From assembly GCA_002385985.1 (NCBI GenBank), contig DGEO01000001.1:37591-50741 (forward strand): a stretch of 13,151 nucleotides of DNA, read 5' to 3'. Every line of letters starts with the position of its first letter. Position 1 is the first letter of the stretch. Shown here piece after piece: positions 6,619 through 13,151 of this stretch. This stretch comes from Anaerolineaceae bacterium UBA3924 (GTDB lineage: Bacteria; Chloroflexota; Anaerolineae; Anaerolineales; Anaerolineaceae). The notes beneath the pieces were generated by a model. That model did no database searches. It was not told the origin of the DNA and saw only the letters and a program-made list of their open reading frames with translations. The position numbers were made by a program, and so were the translations under genes.

Positions 6619-6839
6619 TCCTCGTCTTCGTAGGTCAGGTCTTCGCCGGTCAGCTGGCGGATGCGCAGCTCGGCCTGCTCCAGCAGCTGGGCGCAGCGTC
6701 TGGCCAGGGCCTGGCCGCGCTCGAACAGCGCCAGCGATTCCTCCAGGGTCTTGCTGTCGGTTTCCAGCAGGCGGACGATTTCCTCCAGCTCGGCAAAGGC
6801 CTGTTCGTAGCTCAGTTCTTCCACAGCGGTGGGTTCCAT
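6615..6839 (-). CDS. xseB: Exodeoxyribonuclease VII small subunit
   Basis: 74 residues, the normal length. The sequence SYEQAFAELEEIVRLLETDSKTLEESLALFERGQALARRCAQLLEQAE carries the whole family signature: a two-helix coiled-coil hairpin with LEESLALFERG in the turn region. XseB subunits wrap the long helices of XseA and are needed for nuclease activity. The start ATG at 6837-6839 has GAGGAAG just upstream. It begins 10 bp after the xseA stop, and its own stop overlaps the next gene's TTG start, so the three genes are translationally linked. Confidence 0.96.
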   Translation of the reverse strand: MEPTAVEELSYEQAFAELEEIVRLLETDSKTLEESLALFERGQALARRCAQLLEQAELRIRQLTGEDLTYEDED

Positions 6840-6849
6840 GCGCTTCCTC

Positions 6850-8091
6850 TCAGGGATGGGGTTGGTCGGGGTGCGCGGCGGTCACCTGCGCGTCGAAAGC
6901 GCCTTCGGCCAGGCGCACATGCACGTCCTGCCCGGCCTGCAGCCCGGCGGAGGAGTGCAGCACCCGCCCGGCGGTATCGGTGACCACGGCGTAACCGCGC
7001 TGCAGCACGGCCAGCGGGTTGAGCGCCGCCCAGCGCCCGGCCAGCGCCTGACTGCGTGCCTGCCGCAGCGCCAGAATGTGCTTCTGGGCGCGCTTTGCGC
7101 GCTCGACCAGATCGTCCAGCCGCTGGCGGTCGTTTTCCACCCGGCGGAGCGGAGAGAGATGGTCGAGGCGGTAAGTGGCCTCGTCCAGGTCGCCGGTCAG
7201 CTGGTCCAGCCGGCTGCCGAAGGCCGCGGCCAGCGCGTCGATGGTCCCGGACAGCTCGCGGCGCAGGTCGTCGCGGTCCGGTGAGACGGCCACAGCCGCA
7301 CCGGTGGGGGTCGGGGCGCGCAGGTCGGCGGCGAAGTCGCTCAGGGTAAAGTCGGTCTCATGCCCGATGCCGGTCACCACCGGGATGGGGCATTCGGCGA
7401 TGGCGCGCACTACCCGCTCGTCGTTGAAGGCCCACAGGTCCTCCAGCGAGCCGCCGCCGCGGGCGAGAATGACCACATCCGGGTTCTGGCGGCACACCGC
7501 GCGCAGGGCGGCTGTGATGGTCAGCGGGGCGTTGTCGCCCTGCACCTGGGCCGGGGCGACGATCACCTCGCACAGGGGGTAGCGATCGCGCAGGATGTTG
7601 AGCATGTCCTGCAGGGCCGCGCCGGTGGGAGAGGTGACAATCCCCACCACCTTCGGGTGCGGCGGCAGGGGGCGTTTGCGCTCCGGGTCGAACAGGCCTT
7701 CCTGCTCCAGCCGGGCCTTCAGGCGCAGAAATTCCTGGTACAACCAGCCTTCGCCGGTCAGGCGCATGGAGTCCACGTACAGCTGGTACTGCCCGTCGCG
7801 CTCGTAGATGCTGATGCGCCCGTGGGCTTCCACGGCCATGCCGTTCTGCAGATTCCCGCGCAGCCGCTGGGCGGTGGAGCGCCAGATCACGCAGCGCAGC
7901 GAGGCACCTTCATCCTTGAGGGTGAAGTAGATGTGCCCCGAGGACGGGCGCGACAGGTTGGAAATTTCGCCCTGCACCCAGACGTCCTGCAGCAGCAGAT
8001 CGCTTTCCAGCACCTGGCGCAAATACAGGGTCAGGTCGGAAACTCGCAGCGATATGGTCCGCAGGTAGGGAAGGAAGGAACGCTGTTCCAT
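6850..8091 (-). CDS. xseA: Exodeoxyribonuclease VII large subunit
   Basis: 413 residues, within the family range. The protein degrades single-stranded DNA in both directions as a complex with several XseB subunits. The N-terminal OB fold (about 15-112) contains VWVQGEISNLSRPSSGHIYFTLKD and CVIW. The catalytic domain (about 140-345) has VGIVTSPTGAALQDMLNIL, the RGGGSLEDLWAFNDE loop (211-225) and PVVTGIGHETDFTLSDFAADLRAPTPTGAA (H244 and D247 lie in the catalytic region). The C-terminal coiled coil is followed by NPLAVLQRGYAVV. I chose ATG 8089-8091 (MEQRSFLPYL) because the -10 box of a near-consensus promoter covers the only nearby alternative ATG at 8101-8103. Much longer in-frame extensions run into the divergent HIT gene. 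The transcript would be leaderless or nearly so. Confidence 0.96.
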   Translation of the reverse strand: MEQRSFLPYLRTISLRVSDLTLYLRQVLESDLLLQDVWVQGEISNLSRPSSGHIYFTLKDEGASLRCVIWRSTAQRLRGNLQNGMAVEAHGRISIYERDGQYQLYVDSMRLTGEGWLYQEFLRLKARLEQEGLFDPERKRPLPPHPKVVGIVTSPTGAALQDMLNILRDRYPLCEVIVAPAQVQGDNAPLTITAALRAVCRQNPDVVILARGGGSLEDLWAFNDERVVRAIAECPIPVVTGIGHETDFTLSDFAADLRAPTPTGAAVAVSPDRDDLRRELSGTIDALAAAFGSRLDQLTGDLDEATYRLDHLSPLRRVENDRQRLDDLVERAKRAQKHILALRQARSQALAGRWAALNPLAVLQRGYAVVTDTAGRVLHSSAGLQAGQDVHVRLAEGAFDAQVTAAHPDQPHP

Positions 8092-8098
8092 GTACCCT

Positions 8099-8127
8099 AG
8101 CATACCGTGACTGCCCGGGCGTGTCAA
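8099..8127 (-). promoter_or_regulatory. Sigma-70 promoter of the xseA operon
   Basis: Minus strand: TTGACA (8122-8127), exactly 17 bp spacer, TATGCT (8099-8104). Transcription should begin about 7 nt past the -10, near 8092, next to the xseA ATG at 8091. The promoter is one of the two best in the window. Confidence 0.8.
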
Positions 8128-8205
8128 CGCTGGCGGGGCGGGGGATGCGGGCGTATTCCCGGTCTGCGGCGGGCGTATTTGACCCCCGCCGGTTCGTCGC
8201 AGCGG

Positions 8206-8214
8206 TGCTACAAT
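8206..8214 (+). promoter_or_regulatory. Extended -10 promoter of the HIT-family gene
   Basis: TGCTACAAT is a TGn extension plus a TACAAT -10 box, 42 nt upstream of the HIT start. A TTGACC sits upstream (8179-8184), but its 24-bp spacer is too long, so the extended -10 probably replaces a -35. Leader length would be about 36 nt. Confidence 0.5.
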
Positions 8215-8256
8215 GAAGCAAGCCGGTATCCTGACGAAGGGTCTTTCAGCCGAATC

Positions 8257-8748
8257 ATGAACTATCTCTGGTCTCCCTGGCGGATGAAATACATCCTCAA
8301 GCATGAGCCCCGGTCCGGGTGCATTTTCTGCAAGGCGCTGGAATGCGAAGATGGGCCGGAGAACCTGATTGTGCACCGCGGCGAGCGGGCCTTCATCATC
8401 CTCAACCGCTACCCGTACACCAGCGGGCACGCCATGGTGGTGCCTTATGCCCACCAGCCGTCCTACGAGCAGCTGGACCCGGAAACCCGCGCGGAGATGA
8501 TGGAGCTGGTGACCCGCATCACCGGGGTGCTGCGCGCCCTGTACCAGCCGGAGGGCTTCAACATGGGGGCCAACATCGGCGCGGCGGCCGGGGCAGGCGT
8601 GGCCGGGCACGTGCATTTTCACATCGTGCCGCGCTGGGCCGGCGACACCAACTTCATGACCTCGCTTTCAAATACGCGCGTGCTGCCGGAGGGCCTGGAG
8701 GAGACCTACCGGCGCATTGCGGCCGCCTGGCTCGAGACGGAAGGGTAA
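8257..8748 (+). CDS. HIT-family hydrolase, probable Ap4A phosphorylase type
   Basis: 163 residues from ATG 8257-8259, placed downstream of the extended -10 promoter; longer in-frame readings would cross that promoter. The N-terminus LWSPWRMKYI and the CIFC pair (C22, C25) are typical of the actinobacterial/Thermotoga-type HIT proteins related to the mycobacterial Ap4A phosphorylase. The histidine triad is H118-V-H120-F-H122-I-V, followed by PRWAGDTNFM, also characteristic of that subgroup. H58 in TSGHAMVVP fits the nucleotide-binding strand. Likely substrates are diadenosine polyphosphates or other adenylylated nucleotides. That choice within the HIT family is an inference. The ribosome site is weak (AAGG lies too far upstream). 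The gene ends in a strong terminator and is divergent from xseA. Confidence 0.92.
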   Translation: MNYLWSPWRMKYILKHEPRSGCIFCKALECEDGPENLIVHRGERAFIILNRYPYTSGHAMVVPYAHQPSYEQLDPETRAEMMELVTRITGVLRALYQPEGFNMGANIGAAAGAGVAGHVHFHIVPRWAGDTNFMTSLSNTRVLPEGLEETYRRIAAAWLETEG

Positions 8749-8749
8749 G

Positions 8750-8780
8750 AAAACCCCCATCCGGCCGGATGGGGGTTTTT
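8750..8780. terminator. Bidirectional intrinsic terminator
   Basis: A perfect palindrome with CCCCCATCCGG / CCGGATGGGGG arms is flanked by AAAA on the left and TTTTT on the right. It works for the HIT gene (stop at 8746-8748, plus strand) and, read in reverse, for the lipoprotein gene ending at 8792 on the minus strand. Confidence 0.93.
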
Positions 8781-8791
8781 ACGGCGGCTGG

Positions 8792-9310
8792 CTACTCGAT
8801 GACCAGGGTATCCAGCAGGGCCCCATTAATCAGCACGTTGTAGCTGCCGGGCTCCAGTTCGCCCAGAGAGATTTCCTCGGCGAACTCGTCGATTACCTGC
8901 ACGCACATCAGGCCCGGGTCCGGGGGATTGACCAGCAGGGTGACGTTGATATTGCCCTCCTCGTCCGGCTCGTTCACCGAGACGATCAGCTCGTGGCAGG
9001 GCGTCGGCAGGCTGCCGGAGATCAGCAGCACGGCCGGTTCCCCGGGCTGCTCCGGCGGGATGAGCAGCATTTCGTCCATATCCGCCGCGCCGATGGCCGG
9101 GCCGAAGATGCCGCCGGCCGGCCCGCCCGGAGTGATCCGGCCGGATTCAGGGGTTTCTTCCCCTTCCGCGGGAGTGGTTTCATCCGGCGCAGGGGTCTCG
9201 ACTGGCGGCTCGGTAGCGGCCGGGGGCTGCGATTCCGGTTCGGTGGGGTGCACGGCGCAGGCCGAGAGCATCACGAGGATCATTATCCCGATCAGGGTCA
9301 GTCGTTTCAT
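8792..9310 (-). CDS. Small secreted lipoprotein of unknown function
   Basis: 172 residues. A short signal peptide ends in lipobox L15-S-A-C18. A Pro/Glu/Thr-rich disordered stretch (about 19-62) tethers a compact C-terminal domain (about 92-172). That domain contains PTPCHELIVSVNEPDEEGNINV and, later, C136 in GLMCVQVIDEF, then a beta-rich end SYNVLINGALLDTLVIE. C105 and C136 could form a disulfide. I recognise the general look of Chloroflexota lipoproteins but no named Pfam family, so no function is proposed. The start ATG (9308-9310) has an ideal AAGGAGGT site 8 nt upstream (9319-9326). It lies between its own 3' terminator and the terminator of the upstream protease gene, so it is a single-gene unit. 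Confidence 0.88.
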   Translation of the reverse strand: MKRLTLIGIMILVMLSACAVHPTEPESQPPAATEPPVETPAPDETTPAEGEETPESGRITPGGPAGGIFGPAIGAADMDEMLLIPPEQPGEPAVLLISGSLPTPCHELIVSVNEPDEEGNINVTLLVNPPDPGLMCVQVIDEFAEEISLGELEPGSYNVLINGALLDTLVIE

Positions 9311-9358
9311 CTTTTTCTACCTCCTTCCAGGTGCTTTCGAGAGCGCCTGTGCAGTCTA

Positions 9359-9386
9359 CAGACGCCGCAGAAGGCCGCCGGGTTCC
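9359..9386 (-). promoter_or_regulatory. Possible ECF-type promoter of the lipoprotein gene
   Basis: Minus strand: GGAACC (9381-9386), 17 bp, GTCTG (9359-9363), about 50 nt upstream of the start. GGAAC with a GTC/TCTGA-like -10 is the common ECF promoter pattern. No housekeeping promoter is evident in the 133-bp gap. The match is short and could be chance. Confidence 0.25.
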
Positions 9387-9393
9387 CGCCAGG

Positions 9394-9424
9394 AAAAAAA
9401 GAGGGCGGTGCTGCCACCGCCCTC
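9394..9424 (-). terminator. Intrinsic terminator of the protease gene
   Basis: Minus strand: a 10-bp GC-rich perfect stem (GAGGGCGGTG / CACCGCCCTC) with a 4-nt loop, followed by seven T. It begins 20 bp after the protease stop codon. Confidence 0.95.
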
Positions 9425-9443
9425 CAGCAGGTGAGAGGACACA

Positions 9444-12400
9444 TCAGTCGCTGCCGACAAAGGGCAGGAAGATCTCAATTTCCGACGGCGGGAACACCGG
9501 CGTCCACTGGCCGAAGGTGACCTCGAGCAGCCGTGCCTGCCCGGTGCCCGGCTTGCCCATGTAGTCCACCAGGATCACACCTATGGGCTGGTTGGCTTCG
9601 TAGCCCTCCGGGTTGAGCAGGAACCCCAGCTCGGTGAACTCGTTGTGGGGCGTCAGGTTGGACGGCAGCCAGATGAACGGCGGGTTGGCGTAGTCGATGC
9701 TGACCCGGGCGGTGGCGTCCTCCTCGCCGTCATCGAAGGAGTCGAAGTCAAACCCGAAGGCCTGGAAGTCGAAGGTGGTCACCGGCGGTGTGGACGGGTC
9801 TCCGTCCGCGTTGCCCAGCCCGAACAGCAGGGCGGGCAGGTACCACTCCATGTACCCGGAGTTGTAGTCCGCCAGGATGGTGAAGGGGCTGGCGAAGTCG
9901 AGCGTCAGCACCGGGGCGTTGAGGTCGACGTACAGCAGCACCCAGACGTTGGTATCGTCAGTGCCGGCGAAGAACCCGGTGTTGGCGTTGAAGATCACAT
10001 AGTCGTCCGCGCCGTCCTGGTCCACATCCAGGTACAGGTCGGTTTCGGCGAAGTAGGGCTGCAGTACGTGCACCGGCGCCCAGCTGCTGAAGCCGAACAC
10101 GAGCAGGTCGCCGAACTCAGGATCGGCGCCCAGGTAGTCCACCCCGATCAGGCGGATGTCGGCGTTATCCCGGATGAAAACTTCGTTCACGTCATTGACG
10201 TAGGCTGGCAGCAGCCACAGCGAGGAGGGGATGGGGCCGGTCTGGCGCACAACCACGCCGCCCGAGGTGCCGGACGGGTCAACTGTCGGCCCGGCGATCA
10301 CCTGCAGGTCGGTGTACGGCCGCGGGATGATGTAGAAGGGCACGCGCAGCACATCGTCCGGGTCGGCGGTGTTGGTCAGGGCGACGAAGCCGTAGTACTC
10401 CTCGATGAACGGCCAGCCCTCAGCGTTCGGGTCCAGCGGGTCGACCGTCTTGACGGCCGATGCGTTCAGGGTCAGGTTGACCGGCAGGGTGGCCACGCCG
10501 TATGCCGGCACGGTGACCGAGGCGGGAACCGCCAGGCTGGCGCCTGCCGTCTCGCTCGGGCCGCTGAAGCCGACGGAGGCGGTGTAGGTCTTGCTAAAGC
10601 CGGTCAGGTTGTAGACGTTCACCGTCTTCGTGGCGGTGTATGTCGGGCCGGGGATCTCGATCACACCCCAGCTCAGGCTGACCAGATCCTCGTCGCCGAT
10701 GGCCAGCGTGTCAGCCTGCACGGCTGCCAGCGCGTCCACCAGCCCGGCGCCCATCAGCGGCATGGGATGGTCCAGATCCACGGCTGTGTTGATCATGGCG
10801 GCTTTGATCTGCTGCGCGGTCCAGTCGGGATGGGCCTCTTTCATCAGCGCGGCCACGCCGGCCACGTGCGGTGTGGCCATCGAGGTGCCCTGCATGCTGG
10901 TGCCGAGACTGCCGGTGCCGACGTCAGCGGCGAAGATGTTGGTGCCCGGGGCGGAGATCTCCGGCTTCAGGAAGGAGTCGTACCCGCGCGGGCCGCGGCC
11001 GGAGAAGCCGGCCATGGCGTTGTCCACCCCCGCGCTGACGGTAATGACCCGATCCGCATAGATGGTGACCGTCTGTCCGTGGGCCGCCGCGAGCGCCAGA
11101 CCGCCGGTACGCCCGACAAAGACGGCCGGGATGTCCGCCTGATCGCCGACCATGGTGATCAGCTCGTCACCGCCGTCGGCGTGGTTGAAAATGATCGCGG
11201 CACTGGCGCCCAGCTCGCTGGCGACGGAGATTTTCTCTTCAAACGAGCACACGCCGCGCTGGATCAGGGCGATGCTGCCTGCCAGCTCATCGCCGCTCAG
11301 GTCTGGCGGCACGTCGGCGGCACACAGCGTGTCGGTTTCCATTCCGGGAATGTTTATGACGTGGAACAGCGGCCCGGTGACGTCTTCCGTCATCTCGGCG
11401 CCGGGGATGGACGGGTCAGCGTAGATCACCTGATCGCCGGCCGGGGTTTCGACGTAGGAGCCGGTCAGCTGGCTGCTGGTGGTCGCGCCGACCGAGATAG
11501 CGGCGTCCGCCGCGGCCGGGGAGCTGGTGATGTAGGAGCTGTCACCGGCGTTGCCGGAAGCCACCACAACCACCACGCCGATCTCAGACAGGTTGTTGAC
11601 CGCCTCGATCTCCGGGTCAAGCGGGTCGGCGGGGCCGAAGTCAGCGCCGAGGGACATGTTAATCACATCCACATGGTCGCTGATGTCACCGTCACCGTCC
11701 GGGTCCATGGCCCACTCCAGCGCCAGCAGGGTGAGGGTGGTGGAGCCTTCCGCGCCGAAGACCTTGAGCGCGTACAGCAGCGCGTCCGGGGCCACGCCCT
11801 GACCCAGCAGGCTGTCAGGGACGGCGATGCCGGCCACGGTGGAGGCCACGTGAGTGCCGTGACCGTCCTCATCCAGCGGGTCGGGGTCGGGATCGGGGGT
11901 GTTGAGCGCCGGGTCGGGGGAGCTGGCGTCATAGTCGGTGCCGGCGAAGTCCCACCCGCCGATCACCTTGGCGCTGGGGAAGCCGTCTTCATCCTCCAGC
12001 ACGGACGGGTCGTTATTCTCGTAGGCTTCCCGCGTTCCAGCTCCGCCAAAAGAGGCGTGCGTGTAGTCGATGCCGGTATCGATCACCGCCACGGTCACGC
12101 CCGCTCCGGTGAATCCGCCTTCCGGCAGGTTCCAGACGTCATCCGCATTGATCAGCGTGATGCTATGCTCAAGGCTGGCGGTGTGGATGGGCGCGCGGTG
12201 GACGGCCTTGACGCCGGGCATGGCGCGCAGGGCGGCCAGCTCACTGGCGGGCACGCGCACCTGAACGCCGTTGTACACTTTGGTCAGGCGGCCGATCAGC
12301 GTGCCCCCGGCGGCCTGCACGCGGTCAATCACCGCCTGCTGCCGGGCGGCCAGGGTTTCCTGGTAGGAGCGCTGCTCGGCGGCGCTCATCGTCCCCGCGC

Positions 12401-12692
12401 CGCGCTCGAGCAGGTGGCGCGCCAGGGGAGCCTGCTCGAACTGCACGATCACTTCCACCGTGCGGTCGGCGAACTGCCGCAGGGCGTTCGGCAGCGGCCC
12501 GCGATAGTTCACAAGGAACTCGTCCAGCGTGATGCCCTGCAGCTGGTTGTAGATCTCGTCCGGGATGCGCTCCAGCGGCCGGGGCGGCCGTTCAGCCTGC
12601 GCGGCCGCCAGGGTGGGCGCGGCCGCGAGCGAGCTGACCACCAGCCCGACCAGGATAAGCAGCGAGACGAACAGGTTGGTTTTTCCAGGCAT
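9444..12692 (-). CDS. Large secreted S8 (subtilisin-family, Vpr-like) serine protease with I9 propeptide and PA-domain insertion
   Basis: 1082 residues from ATG 12690-12692, chosen because AGGAGG lies 6 nt upstream and a signal peptide follows directly. An upstream in-frame TTG (12738-12740) has no ribosome site. Order: signal peptide (1 to about 31, ending AAA); N-terminal region; inhibitor I9-like propeptide (about 79-169); S8 catalytic domain (about 197-645). The triad is D205 (VAVIDTGID), H278 (DGHGTHVA) and S604 (GTSMATPHVAG), with oxyanion N381 (ASGNAG). A protease-associated domain (about 439-540, with IALIQRGVCSFEEKI and FNHADGG) is inserted between N381 and S604, as in Vpr/lactocepin types. 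The rest is beta-rich: an Fn3-like region (about 690-790) and a long unassigned part. Asp-rich loops at about 330-336 and 889-896 look calcium-binding. The C-terminus ends IFLPFVGSD with no LPXTG anchor. The likely role is extracellular protein degradation. It has its own promoter and terminator. Confidence 0.95.
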   Translation of the reverse strand: MPGKTNLFVSLLILVGLVVSSLAAAPTLAAAQAERPPRPLERIPDEIYNQLQGITLDEFLVNYRGPLPNALRQFADRTVEVIVQFEQAPLARHLLERGAGTMSAAEQRSYQETLAARQQAVIDRVQAAGGTLIGRLTKVYNGVQVRVPASELAALRAMPGVKAVHRAPIHTASLEHSITLINADDVWNLPEGGFTGAGVTVAVIDTGIDYTHASFGGAGTREAYENNDPSVLEDEDGFPSAKVIGGWDFAGTDYDASSPDPALNTPDPDPDPLDEDGHGTHVASTVAGIAVPDSLLGQGVAPDALLYALKVFGAEGSTTLTLLALEWAMDPDGDGDISDHVDVINMSLGADFGPADPLDPEIEAVNNLSEIGVVVVVASGNAGDSSYITSSPAAADAAISVGATTSSQLTGSYVETPAGDQVIYADPSIPGAEMTEDVTGPLFHVINIPGMETDTLCAADVPPDLSGDELAGSIALIQRGVCSFEEKISVASELGASAAIIFNHADGGDELITMVGDQADIPAVFVGRTGGLALAAAHGQTVTIYADRVITVSAGVDNAMAGFSGRGPRGYDSFLKPEISAPGTNIFAADVGTGSLGTSMQGTSMATPHVAGVAALMKEAHPDWTAQQIKAAMINTAVDLDHPMPLMGAGLVDALAAVQADTLAIGDEDLVSLSWGVIEIPGPTYTATKTVNVYNLTGFSKTYTASVGFSGPSETAGASLAVPASVTVPAYGVATLPVNLTLNASAVKTVDPLDPNAEGWPFIEEYYGFVALTNTADPDDVLRVPFYIIPRPYTDLQVIAGPTVDPSGTSGGVVVRQTGPIPSSLWLLPAYVNDVNEVFIRDNADIRLIGVDYLGADPEFGDLLVFGFSSWAPVHVLQPYFAETDLYLDVDQDGADDYVIFNANTGFFAGTDDTNVWVLLYVDLNAPVLTLDFASPFTILADYNSGYMEWYLPALLFGLGNADGDPSTPPVTTFDFQAFGFDFDSFDDGEEDATARVSIDYANPPFIWLPSNLTPHNEFTELGFLLNPEGYEANQPIGVILVDYMGKPGTGQARLLEVTFGQWTPVFPPSEIEIFLPFVGSD

Positions 12693-12878
12693 GGTCTCCC
12701 TCCTATGGCGAACACATATGACGGATGATCCAATGCCCAACCATCGGCCGCCCGATGACAGGGTCGGGCCGGGCCGGTGTTGCTTATGGCGCCAGGCGAG
12801 GCGGGTCGATGGATATATGGTTGAGCGTGAACAAAAAGATTGAGCCTTCCGGTTCTATCAATTTCCCCACAGTCCGTA
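12693..12878 (-). other. Long (about 185-nt) 5' leader of the protease mRNA
   Basis: The leader runs from the predicted start near 12878 to the ATG. It contains a perfect 6-bp hairpin, CATCGG-loop-CCGATG (12742-12757), and C-rich sequence. An ATG-initiated 13-codon frame begins at 12744 and stops in the TAG overlapping the ribosome site, but it lacks a ribosome site of its own. No known riboswitch class is recognised. The length suggests post-transcriptional control or a regulated leader. Confidence 0.4.
12699..12704 (-). promoter_or_regulatory. Ribosome binding site fixing the protease start
   Basis: AGGAGG on the minus strand, 6 nt from ATG 12692. It excludes the longer TTG-initiated reading, whose extra 16 residues (MGIGSSVICVRHRRET) would also mask the signal peptide. 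Confidence 0.85.
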
Positions 12879-12884
12879 CCTGTC

Positions 12885-12913
12885 AGTATAGGCACCACCG
12901 GGAAGGCTGTCAA
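12885..12913 (-). promoter_or_regulatory. Sigma-70 promoter of the protease gene with UP-like A/T tract
   Basis: Minus strand: TTGACA (12908-12913), 17-bp spacer, TATACT (12885-12890). An A/T-rich tract (about 12914-12934, TTTTATAAATAATTC) lies directly upstream of the -35, as an UP element would. This is the strongest promoter in the window and lies in the otherwise empty 12693-13017 gap. Confidence 0.85.
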
Positions 12914-12970
12914 GAATTATTTATAAAAGCAATCAAGGATAGGTCATAGCTTCAGGCCCGTTAAAGCTGT

Positions 12971-12996
12971 CAGGGGCGGTCATATGACCGCCCCTG
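12971..12996 (-). terminator. 26-bp perfect palindrome, likely terminator of the right-edge gene
   Basis: Arms CAGGGGCGGTCAT / ATGACCGCCCCTG form a perfect 26-bp dyad starting 21 bp after the stop of the truncated minus-strand gene. The T tract after it is poor on both strands (CTTTAA on minus, CTGTTT on plus). It may therefore be a Rho-assisted or mRNA-3'-end hairpin, or a binding site upstream of the protease promoter. As a terminator it would insulate the protease promoter. Confidence 0.6.
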
Positions 12997-13017
12997 CGCT
13001 GTTTGAGAAGGAAAAGG

Positions 13018-13151
13018 TTACTTGCCGATCTGCGGGAGGAAGGTCTCCTTCGCTGCGCTGACCACTTCGGCGCGCATTCCGAACGCGTTGTGGTGGTGCA
13101 GCAGAAGGATTTCGGGCAGCTGCTTCCATCCGCTGACGTCGTACTCCACCG
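13018..13151 (-). CDS. C-terminal fragment of an unrecognised protein, cut by the window edge
   Basis: A frame open from the right edge ends at TAA 13018-13020, giving 43 complete codons. The visible end reads VEYDVSGWKQLPEILLLHHHN, followed by AFGMRAEVVSAAKETFLPQIGK. The codon use and amphipathic sequence look real, and a hairpin follows the stop. The three consecutive His residues before NAFGMR are notable, but no family can be assigned from this length. Confidence 0.7.
   Translation of the reverse strand, partial: VEYDVSGWKQLPEILLLHHHNAFGMRAEVVSAAKETFLPQIGK

Noticed and set aside
8107..8256. 50-residue N-terminal extension of the HIT protein
   Set aside because: It covers both divergent promoters; the conserved family start is LWSPWRM at 8257.
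8092..8622. N-terminal extension of xseA
   Set aside because: It would cross the xseA promoter and read antisense through the HIT gene. Family length and the promoter place the start at 8091.
9645..12728. 1027-codon open frame on the plus strand
   Set aside because: It is exactly antisense to the protease gene. The product is Gly/Val/Arg/His-rich with no domain, the usual effect of high GC at third codon positions.
12705..12744. 13-codon upstream frame in the protease leader
   Set aside because: No ribosome site; kept only as a note in the leader because its stop overlaps the protease ribosome site.
1..13151. CRISPR array, tRNA, rRNA, insertion sequence or integrase
   Set aside because: No regularly spaced repeats, tRNA-like cloverleaf, rRNA landmarks or transposase/recombinase motifs were seen on either strand.

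Overview
This is a GC-rich bacterial chromosomal window with short intergenic gaps and no tRNA, rRNA, CRISPR array, transposase or phage gene. The gene mix suggests Chloroflexota, perhaps an Anaerolineae-like lineage: an archaeal-type nurA/herA pair, a SigK/RskA-type regulatory pair, small Thr/Pro/Glu-rich lipoproteins, a large secreted Vpr-like protease ending in a hydrophobic FLP motif, and a DUF212 (divergent PAP2) protein. That assignment is an inference from gene content, not from a marker gene.

Layout. (1) 1-2231, minus strand: an ECF sigma factor, then its RskA-type membrane anti-sigma factor, then a secreted lipoprotein cut off by the window edge. This is probably one regulon core in which the sigma/anti-sigma pair controls an envelope lipoprotein. 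(2) 2232-2618: a 387-bp divergent intergenic region unusually dense in inverted repeats. It includes a nested arrangement that would fold as a three-way junction, and a four-run G tract. (3) 2619-6112, plus strand: a tight operon of nurA nuclease, an unnamed protein with a HAS-barrel-like N-terminus, and herA hexameric translocase. This is a DNA-end-resection module with an extra component. (4) 6109-8091, minus strand: xseA, xseB (both exonuclease VII subunits) and a DUF212 membrane protein. They converge on herA so closely that the two stop codons share the tetranucleotide CTAG. (5) 8257-8748, plus strand: a HIT-family protein resembling Ap4A phosphorylase, divergent from xseA. (6) 8792-12692, minus strand: a small lipoprotein, then a 1082-residue secreted subtilisin-family protease with a PA-domain insertion. 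Each has its own terminator. (7) 13018-13151: the C-terminal end of an unrecognised minus-strand gene.

Transcription signals are readable. xseA has a near-consensus promoter (TTGACA, 17 bp, TATGCT) placed so that the mRNA should begin at or next to the start codon. The protease has TTGACA, 17 bp, TATACT and a leader of about 185 nt. The HIT gene has an extended -10. Strong hairpin terminators lie at 8750-8780 (bidirectional) and 9394-9424.

The two most unusual items are the folded intergenic region at about 2282-2564 and the HAS-barrel-like protein placed between nurA and herA.
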